A DNA stretch of 64,000 bases from Laguncularia racemosa (lineage: Eukaryota; Streptophyta; Magnoliopsida; Myrtales; Combretaceae), in assembly GCA_037954665.1 (NCBI GenBank), contig JBBMOL010000584.1, positions 62,001 through 126,000 on the forward strand, written 5' to 3'. Below, in pieces: positions 46,008 through 57,719 of the stretch (positions are counted from its first letter, which is position 1; each line of letters opens with the position of its first letter). A program made the translations under genes and the position numbers. A model generated the notes under the pieces. It made no database searches, had not been told where the DNA came from, and saw only the letters and a program-made list of their open reading frames with translations.

Positions 46008-47336
46008 TAATGGGTGTCGAATCCAACAAAATTAAAACCTACTCCTAAACAATTATATAATTTGTGTATAACAATGAGTAAGGTCGTATCCACAGGGATT
46101 GGTTAAATATATTTCTATTAAAAGAAAATAGAGAGAAAAAGAAGAATGGGGGTTTTGTTTGTAAATTCAAATAAAACTGAAATCGGATAATAAAATTTTA
46201 TAATGATGAAAGCCTAACCAAAGGTGTCATTATAGTTTAATTCATAGAAATGATCATTGATGCAAATATTTTCTGTTCTTTATCTCAGATAAACTAGTTA
46301 TGGTTATTAACAAGATCTAATAACCTATCTCTCCTTAATTTCTTGATAATCAAAACAAGCTCTTCGATTACTTCTCTTATTGATTAAACAACCCTAAACA
46401 AGCTCTTAGGATTTAATCTATTAATAGCATTAAAAACTAGAGAGACCACCAATTCATGCCAGTAGATTATAAGATAACCTGTTTAAACAAGGTTATATAT
46501 CTCCATAACATGAATTTGACTATTTATTTTATAACCAAACATGTTATTGTGTCACAAAGATTAGAACTATCAAACAATTACGGATCTGACGTTCTAATTG
46601 ACAATATATTAACTTGATAATTGAATAGAAGAGCTCTAATTCATACCAATCAAACAAGATAATAATAACAAAACATTCAAAAGATATATAAATACCCAAA
46701 CATAAAGAATAGAATAAAGACAAATCAATTAGATCTCACAATTCTTAAAGAACTAAACTATTGATGATCCTTTAGCTAGAAGATTGTTTAGCCACACATG
46801 TTCATAACTAAAGCAAAATCAAAAACTGAAAAAGATGAAAAGTGTCTGTTTTTCAAGTGTCTCCTGCTTTTCCTATTCGGTTTCTTTCCTCCTCAACTCT
46901 CTCCTTTTGGAAAATGAAGATATATATATATGAAAACCGAAAGATCTCCTGAAACAGCCAAACTTATCCATATACACAGTCTCAAACCATGGTTATACAC
47001 GGTCGTGTATTTAAACCGTGTAAGCTTCTGTTGGTTTTTTTTCAAGCCAGACATATGACCGTGCTCTAGAAGTACACGCCCGTGTACTTCCCTTGTTTCT
47101 TCCAAAAAGCTATTTTCTTCGTATATTCTTCTCTTGTACGCCGGCGGTGTAAATCCTTGACTTTGATCCAAATTGTAGATGACTTCTCTAAATCAATTGA
47201 ATTAGCACTCTTGACTCCATTAAACCTGATTTATCACCATAATAAATTAAGTACCATTTCCTTATGATTTCTATAAAATCAATAATAAATTAATACAATT
47301 CATACTATAAAGATTGAGTATAAAATGGCTCTATCA
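46008..47336 (-). repeat. G 3' LTR
   Basis: 1,329 bases. The plus-strand left end reads TAATGGGTGTCG (TGATGGGTGTCG expected) and the right end GGCTCTATCA. A few CACGG words lie at 46996-47092. Confidence 0.93.
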
Positions 47337-47351
47337 AATTCCCCCACACTT
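47337..47351 (-). promoter_or_regulatory. G polypurine tract
   Basis: The minus strand reads AAGTGTGGGGGAATT directly before the 3' LTR, identical to F. Confidence 0.85.
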
Positions 47352-48761
47352 AAACTCTTACTTGTCCTCAAGCAATTGAATCAAATCAATTGAGAAATCC
47401 ATCATAGATTATACGAATTTTTTTTCATCATTTCAAGCCTATATTCTTTTATAATTCATGACTTGTAATTTTAATGTCTACTGCTCCAACCAAACTGATT
47501 TCCTGTGATTAAATTACCATAGTCAAAATTTAATAGCTAATCTAAATAAAACAAACTTTAATCCTCATGTTTAGCAAAAGAACTTTTATTCCAAAAGTAA
47601 ATACTTAATCCAATAAGGAAAAACACCCAATTAAACTTCATTGGATATTAACAAGTATATAATCTTTGCAACACAAAGTAAAACCATATGGTATCTACTC
47701 TTTCCCTAGACTTTCTCCCTTTTTATTATAAGTCTTATTTCATTCAATGATCTTTACATTCATATTCTTTTGATTTAATCAAGCATCTATATTGACGGAT
47801 TTTTGCTCGCTTCTTTTTCATGAACTTTCACCTTTTTCGCCCTTATCGTTATAGTGAGTTCATCGAGTCTGCAACATCCTGAGCTCGTCACTCAAGTGAC
47901 TAGGTTTTAAGATACCCCTACGAACTCTTCCTCACTCTAACATTCAAGTTTGAATACTCTTAACTCAATTACTTGAATCATTGGAGTAATGGCTATGCTT
48001 GATTCTTTTCCCTTTTTTTTTTTTTTTTTTTTCCGAATGCTATCATAATATTAAGACTTTTTTTATAAAGGATCACTAAGGAGAAAGTTTCTTCTACTTC
48101 TTCCACTAAGTGTTATCATTGTTTCAAAAACAACTTCAAAGAGTATATAGTAACTAATTTAACCTTGAAGTAAACTTGTTTATTTTTCACTTAAGAACTC
48201 GACCTACTCTTAGACTTCCAATTCTAAAGCTAAATACAAGGTAAATTTGTTTCTTCAAAAATTCACTACTTAATTTTAACTAAGTATTCTAATCACAACA
48301 GTAGGTGAGTAAAGCACTTGAACAAGTCAATTTCACATTTTGTAGATACCTATTACAACATTTAGTACAATATCCAGATTTGATGAAAATTCTGAAAAAT
48401 TTGGCTTAAAATTTTGCCATATAATGCCTAAGGACAAATATTCAAAGTATGAGTATAATATGATTTTAGATGTTAGCTAATCATACTCAATTCTCTATTC
48501 TCTATATTTTATTATCCTCTCCCCTACACTTAGTTTGAATAGTGTCCGCACTGTTCCTAATTCAGCACAATTAAAGAGGAATTAAAAACATAAGGAACAT
48601 TAGAGAATAAGAGAAAAGGAATACTGGTACTTCCCTGATATAAAGTGTAAAGTGATTGGAGTTCTCCCCCTAAGCACGAGGGAGTGTCATCTGATGATAT
48701 GTACCCTTTCTGCAGCTAATCAAAAGAAAAAATCAAATCAAAACTAAAATAAAATAAATTG

Positions 48762-48796
<35 letters not shown>

Positions 48797-48857
48797 GTAT
48801 GGGTTGCCTCCCATGAAGCGCCTTTCTTTAACGTCTTTGGCTAGATGTTCCTGGTAA
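47352..48857 (-). other. G 3' untranslated region
   Basis: Counterpart of F 38082-39446. It holds a long T run near 48010, a TA run at about 48765-48792 and the internal PPT-like word (minus) at 48514-48532. No open frame of note. Confidence 0.65.
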
Positions 48858-51800
48858 TTAATTGCAGTACTCGGGGTAAGTTAAACTGGTTTCTTCAATA
48901 TTACACACTTGAAATCCTTCATAAAAAGGTTTCAAGCGATGACCATTGACTTTGAAAGTCTTACCAGTTTCAAGACTTGCGATCTTCACTGCACCATGTG
49001 AAAATATGTTAGTGATAACAAAAGGACTAACCCACTGTGAGCGTAGTTTTCCAGAAAACAACTTCAATCGAGAGTGATAAAGTAATACTTTTTGACCTAC
49101 AGAAAAATTCTTTTGAGAAATCATTTGATCATGAAAATCCTTTGTTTTTTCCTTGTAGATTTTAGTACTCTTATAAGCTTCTCTTCGAATTTCTTCAAGT
49201 TCTTGTAATTGAAGTTTTCTGTGCTCACCAGCCTCATCCATTTGCATGTTACATTGTTTTACAGCCTAGTATGCCCTATGTTCTAACTCCACAGGGAGGT
49301 GACATGGTTTACCAAATATCAAACAATAAGGAAACATACCTATAGGGGTCTTGTAAGCTGTCCGGCAGGCCCACAATGCATCTTCAAGTCTTATGCTCTA
49401 ATCCTTCCTGCTTGGATTGACAGTTTTTTCCAGAATAGACTTTATTTCTCGATTTGATACCTCTGCCAATCCATTGGTTTGAGGGTGGTATGCGGTGGAA
49501 GTGCGGTGCGTGACATTGTACTTTTTAAGCAGAGTTTCTACTACTCTATTACAAAAGTGTGTGCCACGATCATTGATAAGAGCCTTTGGTGTCCCAAACC
49601 TAGCAAAAATATGAGATTTGACAAAATCCACAACAACTTTGGCATCATTAGTTCGGGTCACTTTGGCTTCCACCCACTTTGAGACATAATCCACAGCAAG
49701 AAGGATGTAAACATTACCGAAAGAAAGAGGAAAATGACCCATAAAATCAATACCCCATATATCAAATATTTCACAAGCAAGAATAGGGGTAAGTGGCATT
49801 TGGTCTCTATGTCCTAAGTTGCCAACTTTCTGACATCGTTCACAAGACTTACAAAACATATAAGAATCACGAAACAAGGTAGGCCAAAACAACCCACACC
49901 CTAACACTTTTTGAGCTGTCCTCTTAGGGCCAAAGTGTCCACCACACGCATATGAGTGACAAAATTGCATGACAGAAGGAATATCGTCTTGAGAAATACA
50001 CCTTCTAATGATTTGATCAACACAATGTTTCCACAAATACGGATCATCCCATATATAGTACTTAGCATCACTTTTAATTTTATCTTTTTGAGCCCTAGAC
50101 AAATCACTTGGTAGTGTCTTAGTAACCAAATAGTTGACAATATCAGCATACCAAGGAATTGTCTTTTGAATAGAAAAGAGATGCTCATTTGGAAAATCAT
50201 ATTGTAGTGGTATTGACTCTTCACTGATGAGTATTCTACTGAGGTGGTCGGCAACTAAGTTTTCAGAGACTTTCCTATCACGTATTTCCAGATCAAACTC
50301 TTGTAATAAGAGTATCCATTGAATAAGTCTTGGTTTCGCCTCCTTCTTCGCGAGCAGGTACTTGAGAGCTGCATGATCAGAGTAAACAATTACCTTAGTA
50401 CCAAGTAAATATGATCTGAATTTTTCTAAAGAAAAAAAAATAGCTAAGAGTTCTTTTTCCATTGTGGAATAGTTGCATTGAGCACTATCCAATGTTCTAG
50501 AAGCGTAGTAAATGACATGAGAAGCTTTTCCAACTCTTTGGCCAAGAATAGCTCCAATTGCATAATTGCTCGCATCACACATAATTTCAAAAGGAAGGTT
50601 CCAGTTAGGTGGTTGAATGATTGGAGCAGAAGTTAACTTATCCTTCAATGTGTCAAAAGCATGTTTGCAGGCCTCATTGAACTCAAATGCCACTTCTTTT
50701 TGCAGCAATCTACATAAGGGCTAAGGAATCTTGGAAAAATCCTTGATGAAGCGTCGATAGAGTCCTGCACTCCCAAGAAAAGAGCGAATTTGCCGTACAC
50801 TTACAGGGTAAGGTAAGGATTTAATCAATTCTATTTTAGTTTTATCGACTTCAAGTCCCCTAGAAGATACACTATGACCTAGAATTAGGCCCTGTTCAAC
50901 CATAAAGTGACATTTTTCATAGTTCAATACAAGATTCTTATCTATACATCTCTGAAGCACTTTTGTAAAGTTAGTCAAACATGAATCAAAAGAGTTATCA
51001 TAGACAATGAAGTCATCCATGAAAACTTCTATGATATTCTCCACATAATCTGAAAATATACTAACCATACACCTTTGGAATGTGGCTGAGGCATTGTAGA
51101 GCCCAAAAGGCATCCTTCGATACACAAAAGTACCGAATGGACATGTGAAAGTAGTCTTCTCTTGATCTTCCGGTGCCACTGGAATTTGATGAAAACTTGA
51201 ATAACCATCAAGACAACAATAGTGAGAATGGCCAGCCAAACGTTCAGGCATCTAATTAAGAAAAGGAAGAGGGAAGTGATCTTTTCTAGTTGACGCATTT
51301 AACTTCCAATAATCAACACAAACCCTCCATCCATTTTGAACAAGCGTAGGAATAAACTCACCATTAGAGTTTTCAATCATAGTTAAGCCCGTTTTCTTTG
51401 GAACAAATTGAATTGGACTTACCCATTTGCTACCGGAAATTGGATAGATCATACCTGCATTGAGAAGTTTCAAGATCTCTTTCTTAACTACTTCCATCAT
51501 AGGTGGGTTCAAACGGCGCCGAACTTCTCTTGAAGGTTTTCAATTATCTTCCATTAATATCTTGTGCATGCATGTGGAAGGGCTTAGTCCTTTGATATCA
51601 GCTATGGACCATCCAATGGCCTCTTTATACTCTCTCAACACCCGAATCAACTTTTTTTCTTCTAAAGTACTTAGTTTGTTAGAGACTATCACAACAAGAG
51701 TCTCATTTTTTCTTAAGAAGATGTACTTTAGATGTTTGGGTAGGGGTTTTAATTCCAGCTTTGGTGCCTGCACAATAAAAGGAAGAAGTCTTGTGTTAGA

Positions 51801-52194
51801 AGGAGGTAAATTAATGTAGGACACACCATACCTGATAGGTTTTAATGATTCTAGCTCACAAATCATGTCCTGCAAATCCGAGGATATTACAAACTTCTTC
51901 TTAAGAGTTTTTAATGTATTAATATTAAGACTCTTATTAAGTGCAATTTTCAACTCATCACCGTCTATTAAGTCAAATGTAGCCTATGTTAATGGGTCAA
52001 TAACATCCATAACAAAAACAAGAGAGATATCACTAGGATATTTCATGGCACCATAAATGTTAAATCTAATCACTTCACCATCAAATTCCATAGTGAGGGT
52101 ACCGTCATGTACATCAATTTTCGTCATGGATGTCTTAAGAAATGGTCTCCCTAATAATATTAGTGATGAATTATGAGAATTATCATTTTCCATG
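48858..52194 (-). pseudogene. G pol: end of protease, RT, RNase H, integrase
   Basis: From right to left on the minus strand. The end of the protease (NSSLILLGRPFLKTS, 52190-51984) is followed by a linker and the RT start (WVSPIQFVPKKTG, 51512-51252). RT continues with DGYSSFHQIPV and VFMDDFIVYD (51251-50721). A 436-codon piece (50708-49398) then carries RNase H (FEIMCDASNYAIG, YSDHAALKYL) and integrase with finger C-K-S-C-E-R-C-Q, Asp in WGIDFM, Asp in N-D-R-G-T-H-F and Glu in AEVSNREIKS. The C-terminal domain ends at 48858. Stops at 51540, 51252, 50721, 49398 and elsewhere. The integrase triad is intact, unlike F. Confidence 0.9.
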
Positions 52195-52199
52195 TCAAG

Positions 52200-53037
52200 T
52201 GATATGAACCACGCCAACCGATGACGAAACCCAATACCAATATGTTCGGAAATTCGTTGCCTAAGACGACCAAATACCTAAAGTGGAAAACCACGACCCG
52301 TTGTCTATAAGCGAGACAAGAACCTTGGTATAAAGTGAAGATGCCACAATTGGGATGAAAGACCGATTGATAAGTTGGGATGAACGCCACTGAAATCAAT
52401 CCGATAAGTTCGATTTAGTTCTTGAAGAACCAAGAGAGGTGCCTCACAAAAGTGTTTAATGTTCAAAGATGTCAAATCTTAGTTGTTCTAAACCCTAGGA
52501 GCTTTTATACTGGGGTTACAATTCGTGTAAAACAAGTCCAAAACGACGTAGTTTAGATAAGTGGCGTAAAAACGCGAAAACAGAACAAGCTGGTCGGCAT
52601 GGGATACACGGCCGTGTACACGCCCGTGTACTTTGGCCGTGTACCTTTCTGTGCAACTTCTGGCAACATACACGCCCGTGTACTTTGGCCGTGTATCTTT
52701 CTATGCAACTTCTGGCAACATACACGCTCGTGTAGTCTGGCCGTGTATCTTTCTGTGGATTTGCTTGACTCCTACACAGCCGTGCCTTGAAAGTACACGC
52801 CCTCTTCAACCCGTGTCCAATATAACTTGTACAAAGGCAAGGGTCTTCCCATTGTTGTTCCAATCCGTTCTAACTTCATGATTGCTCCAATCCTTTCTGG
52901 CTTCATGGACAACCTTTATTAACCCGTTTAGTGCTTCTTTGAATCATTTTGCTCGATTTCTTGTGATCGGTCCAGGTGGCACTTCAAGAGGATCCAGATT
53001 TCTTCTTCCGGCTTAGCTCTCATCATGGATCTCATCA
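52200..53037 (-). repeat. H 3' LTR
   Basis: 838 bases, partner of 57720-58557. It holds three tandem units of about 52 bases starting at 52617, 52669 and 52721, each with ACACG[CC]CGTGTA and TTTGGCCGTGTA. Confidence 0.95.
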
Positions 53038-53306
53038 TTCCCCTCCTCTTGAAAAGGATTTGTCCTCAAATCATTGCCTGCATCAAATGGACTTAGATCA
53101 GTATCATTAAACATGACACTTACTGGATACTCACCTGGTAGATTTTTCTTGTATGCATTATCATTGATGCGCTCAAGACTTTGAATTGGTCCATCGCCTC
53201 TAGGAAGTATTTTAGATCTACACTGTACGAGAATCTGCTCTTTGTGCATGTGAACCTAAACCCAATCTCCGGGTTCAAAAATAGCTTGTTGACAACCCTT
53301 GTTGGC
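53038..53306 (-). pseudogene. H integrase C-terminal end and tail
   Basis: The frame 53249-53013 reads the C-terminal domain end (ILPRGDGPIQSLERINDNAY, YPVSVMFNDTDLSPFD) and N-P-F-Q-E-E-G-N-D-E through the PPT into the LTR. It stops at a TAA after D-E-S. It is separated from the main frame by a stop at 53307. Confidence 0.8.
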
Positions 53307-55148
53307 TTATTTCACATATTGCTCCGTTTTTTGCTCAATGTTTAGCCTTCTCACGAAATCTTCTTTAGAATCAGCTTCAAAACTCACAAACTTGTTAGGT
53401 CGCAATGGCAATAAATAAATAGGAAGCAATGGGTTAAAACCATACACAATCTCAAATGGTGAACAATGAGTAGTACTATATAAAGCCCTTTTGTATGCAA
53501 ACTCCACAAATGGTAGACAATCCTTCCAAGCCCTAATGTTCTTCTCTATGATTGCCCCTAACAATTGAATTAAAGTCCTATTAACCACATCAATTTGCCC
53601 ATCAGTTTGTAGGTGACAGATAGTTGAAAACATTAGTTTAGTTCCCCACTTTTCCCACAATGCTCTCCAACAATGACTCGAAATCTTTACATCCCGATCA
53701 CTAACAATGCTACTAGGTATACCATGCAGACGCACTACCTCTCTAAAGAACAAATCAACAATGTGTATAGCATCATCAGTTTTATGACAAGGACTGAAAT
53801 GAACCATTTTAGAAATCCTATCCATAACCACAAAAATAGAATCTTGACCATGCCTAGGCTTAGATAATCCTAACACAAAATTTATGGACATGTCTATCCA
53901 AGGCTCATGAGGAATGACACTATACTCATATAACCAATCTAAGAAGTCATCTAAGCAAGGAATAGGGTGACGATACTTTATCGTAATGTTGTTGATGGCG
54001 CGGCAGTCAACACACATTCTCCATGATCCATCCTTCTTAGGCCCCAAAATCACAGGCACTGCACATGGACTCATGCCTTCTCTCACGTATCCCTTCTCCA
54101 TTAATTTATCAAACTGCCTTTGGAGTTCCCTCGGAAAGACATTTTCAAAGTCTTGCACAAGAGACACAACCACACTAGGCAAAGAGTTAAATAAGTCGTT
54201 AGTAGTCAAACATGTTTCCTTAAAAACCAGAAACAACATAGGTTGCCTCATCACTAATGCTCTCCTTACTACACTCGCACTTGCCACACAACTCTCATTT
54301 TGCAAGGCTGCCCTCTCCTTTTCACTCACCACCAAAGTTGATTCCCCTTCAACTTGGCCTCTCACACTCTTTCCGGCCTTCCTCTCTTTTTCCTTTTGAT
54401 CTTGACTTTTATATTCCTTTTCTTTCTCATTGTCTTTTGCTCTCTCACTCTCCCTCTGCTTTTCACTCACCTTGTGTTTTGCAAACGACTGTTTTAGCTG
54501 CAACTGATCCTCATACACTTGTTTAGGTGTTAAAGGTTTAAGGTTAAAACTTTTCCCTTGGTGAACAAGCGTATACTTGTTAGAAAAGCCATCATGAACA
54601 GCCTTCCTATCAAATTGCCATGGCCTCCCTAATGACACATGACATGCTTGCATTGGCACTACATCGCATAACACCTCATCCTCATACCTACCAATGCGAA
54701 AACGAATCAAGGCTTGCTTACTCACCTTAGTCTCACCACTATCATTTAACCACTGCAATTTATATGGACTAGGGTGTCTAACAGTTTTGAGCCCCGGCCT
54801 CTCAACAATAAAATTGCTCACTACATTGGTGCAACTTCCTCCATCAATGATCAAACTACAAATGTGATCTCCTATATAACATCTAGTATGAAATATATTC
54901 TCTCTTTGCACCTCCTCTTCTTCCTTCACCTGTACATTCAAAGCTCGCTTTACTACTGCCACTAGCCTTCCCATTGTAGGCTCCTCATCATCACTAGCAT
55001 CCTCTAATGGAGGCATATCATCTTCTTCACTATCCCCCTCAGTCTCATACTCTCCATCATCACACAAAATCATAACACGCCTATTTAAAACATCTAATGT
55101 CACTAGCAATATGACCTTTACCTTGACATTTAAAACATCTAATGTCAC
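53307..55148 (-). pseudogene. H fused protease-RT-integrase frame, 613 codons
   Basis: A single open frame. After an acidic linker comes the protease (QRENIFHTRC, active site LIIDGGSCTN at about 99-108), a Lys/Glu-rich spacer (215-265) and a short RT start (VPVILGPKKDGSWRMCVDCR, about 364-383). The frame then jumps near residue 400-412 straight into the integrase core (WIDMSINFVLGL). The RT palm with its Y-x-D-D, all of RNase H and the integrase finger are gone. A second in-frame loss sits at V-F-P-R-E-L-Q-R-Q (about 338-345). Integrase triad positions read Asn (423), Asp (484) and Asp (520), so two catalytic residues are changed. The nominal start Met is in a duplicated piece, not a true start. 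Confidence 0.85.
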
Positions 55149-57214
55149 GATTTCTAAAAGTAGAAGAATTAGGGTTACCTTGGTTACCAGGAGTAGAACC
55201 CGCTTGTCTCAGCTCCCCTTTTGGTTTGGTGGGTAAAGGCTTTTCTTCTTTCTTCCATTGATTAGTCTTCCAAGTGGGTGAATCATTACCCTGTTTCAAC
55301 CGTGCATTACTACTACCTCTCCTCTTGTGCTGGTTCTCAACCTTTATAGCCATGTGGACCATATCCTCCAATTCTACATAATGCTGCAATTCAATTGATA
55401 GGAATAAAAATCCGACAAGACCTATCATTAGGGCAAGAACTAAAGGATTTCGAATCTTAGCGATGAGGACCCATTTTGAGCAAATCGACCCTGGAATTAT
55501 TCGTTTACTAACCTCTTTTATCTTATTCATGTATTTTATATTCCAACAGGAATACTTATCATGCTTTACAGGGCAATGGATAAACTCACTCAGACTTAGA
55601 TTGTGGGTTATCCATGGACCGACCTGAACCGGCGATGAGTTGAACCGACAGATCCTATAGAAGATCGGCATCATGAAGACCATTTATTTTATATATTTCT
55701 TCTTTTATGAACTATTTTAGTTGTATTTTGGTTTTAGGACACTTTTATTTCCTTGTAAGTTTCATTTAGGGTTAGCCACCTTAAAAGTGGCAAACTTGTA
55801 ATTTTGAGGACTTTTAACCCTAGGAGTAGCAAGTATAAATACTTGCTTAAGAGAGGGTTTGAGGAGGCTAATTTTGCAGATTATACACTTAACATTTCAT
55901 GAGAGGGCTTAGGGTTTCCTAATTCCAAAATTCTCTTATCAATTTCAATCCCAAGAAGTTGGAATTGTGGCGAGTGCAACAATTGGAATTTGTGAGTCAT
56001 ATCAATTCCTACTTGTTGTGTTTTCTTTTTCTTCTCTAGTGTGTAATATCTAGGGTTGGATTAGAACATTCTTGGTCAGATTTACTTGTTGTATCCACGA
56101 ATTCTTGTGATTATTTGAAGGAATTATCAAGTTGATTCAATTCATCTTTAAGGATTTCCTTGTTAACGTGATTTTCACAATTGGAAAAGGGATTGTTTTG
56201 TGACGGTTTTCTTTTATCAAATTGAGGCTTCATTTTCGTGGATTATATGAAATTAGAGTGTTGTTAGAAGCCATTTCCATTGTGGTATTCAGATTATATC
56301 ATTAGTTGTTTGAATTTCATCATTTCATCATTAGGTTTCATTTGAAAAGTGCCATTTTTTGGATCCGATTTTGCCTTGACTTGAGATAGTTATTCTTAAG
56401 TCTTTTGGATGTGCTTTTAAGTGTGTTTAGGCACATCATCAACAACATTTTGGATTTCTCTATTCAACCCAGCAAGAAATCTAGCCATTGTAGCCTCTCT
56501 ATCCTCCTCTACATTCGCCCTAATCATAGTGACTTCCATCTCCTTGAAATACTTATCTACACTTCGGCTTCCCTGCTTAAGAGTTTGCAATTTGTTGTGC
56601 AATTCATGATAATAATACGCAGGCACAAATCGCTTCTTCATCACTCTTTTCATCTCTTCCCAAGACTCAATAGGTGGCTCGCCACTCCTTCTTCTATTCA
56701 ACATTAGTTGATCCCACCACACTATAGCATAATCTAAAAATTCAATGGCAGCAAGTTTCACCTTCTTTCTCCTGCTATAGTTATGACAATCAAACACCAT
56801 CTCTACCTTCTTCTCCCACTCCAAATATGCCTCAGGATCATTCTTCCCTTAGAAAGGAGGAATCTTCATCTTTATGTTGCTCAATTGATCATCCTCTCTA
56901 TTCCTATCTCCTCTATCTTCCCAATCCCTAGTTCCTCTATTCCGACCACTATAACCTCTATAACTCCCAACAGAAGGCTCATCAAAGTCATCATCCGTCA
57001 TTTCATCTCCACCCCTCGGTACTCTCCTAGAACGACTCTTCCTCTTACGCCCTTGGAATACGTTTGTGGATTGCTCTAGTCTTTGCTCTACCGTCTCATG
57101 AATTTGTTCCATTCCCTCTTAGAACATCCTCTTAATTTCTCCCCTCAATGCCTCAATTACTAACCTAGCATCAAACCTTCCCCTCTCACCTTCAGGAGAA
57201 TGTTACCTCGACAT
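55081..57214 (-). pseudogene. H gag, interrupted by solo LTR I
   Basis: The ATG at 57214 is followed three codons later by TAA. Downstream frames give the gag N-terminus (57112-56849), the core (FDCHNYSRRKKVKLAAIEFL, WWDQLMLNRRR, 56824-56440) and, left of I, ELQHYVELEDMVHMAIKVEN and a knuckle. The knuckle region repeats D-I-R-C-F-K: a 19-base piece was copied again in place of the last Cys codon, shifting the frame. Solo LTR I is inserted between V-V-E and L-Q-H. Confidence 0.85.
55396..56438 (+). mobile_element. Solo LTR I in the gag of H
   Basis: 1,043 bases, TGATAGGAAT to GGCACATCA, flanked by TCAAT (55391-55395) and TCAAC (56439-56443). The uninterrupted gag in E reads the corresponding sequence without it. 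It is the same family as outer solo LTR M. It encodes R-P-I-I-R-A-R-T-K at 55418-55444 and has the TATA palindrome GCAAGTATAAATACTTGC at about 55828-55845. Confidence 0.93.
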
Positions 57215-57219
57215 GGTTC

Positions 57220-57668
57220 CTCCAGAAAAGATTAGTACTAACACAAATATATATATAATTAATCCTCACGATACACTCTCTTACGTGTTTCGCTCAAATG
57301 ATGATATCACACAGTCACTCATGTATTCTCACAAAAAATGATGATATCAACTCGCCAATTTCCTCTTCTCAATTCTCTTGGAACTAACCCGAACTACACC
57401 AATTTCCTTCCGTAGAATTCGAAACAACTCTAAGGTTCGTAAATTTTCCTCTATTTTTCTATCCGATTTTTTTTTATCTCTGTTTTTGGCTTTTGATCAC
57501 ATTTCTCTCTTCTTTTCTTTTCCCTTCTTTTTTTTTGTCGTGATTTTTACTCTTTTTTTTTTTTTAACGATCTCCTAGGCGATATTACACCATCAAAAGA
57601 CAATCAATACTACGAAATTGAATACAATAATTGATATGAACGATTGGAGTTAGGGTTTTTGATATTAC
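57220..57668 (-). other. Candidate leader intron of H
   Basis: Donor GAAG then GTAATATC at 57668; TACTAAT branch word; acceptor TCTGGAG then GAAC at 57220. The acceptor changed CAG to GAG but keeps AG. Equivalent to 28690-29136 in E. Confidence 0.45.
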
Positions 57669-57704
57669 CTTCCTCAACCGAACTTGATGTTTTGAAAAAC
57701 CTAA

Positions 57705-57716
57705 GCTCTGATACCA
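57705..57716 (-). promoter_or_regulatory. H primer-binding site (initiator tRNA-Met)
   Basis: The minus strand reads TGGTATCAGAGC, three bases from the 5' LTR. Confidence 0.92.
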
Positions 57717-57719
57717 AAC

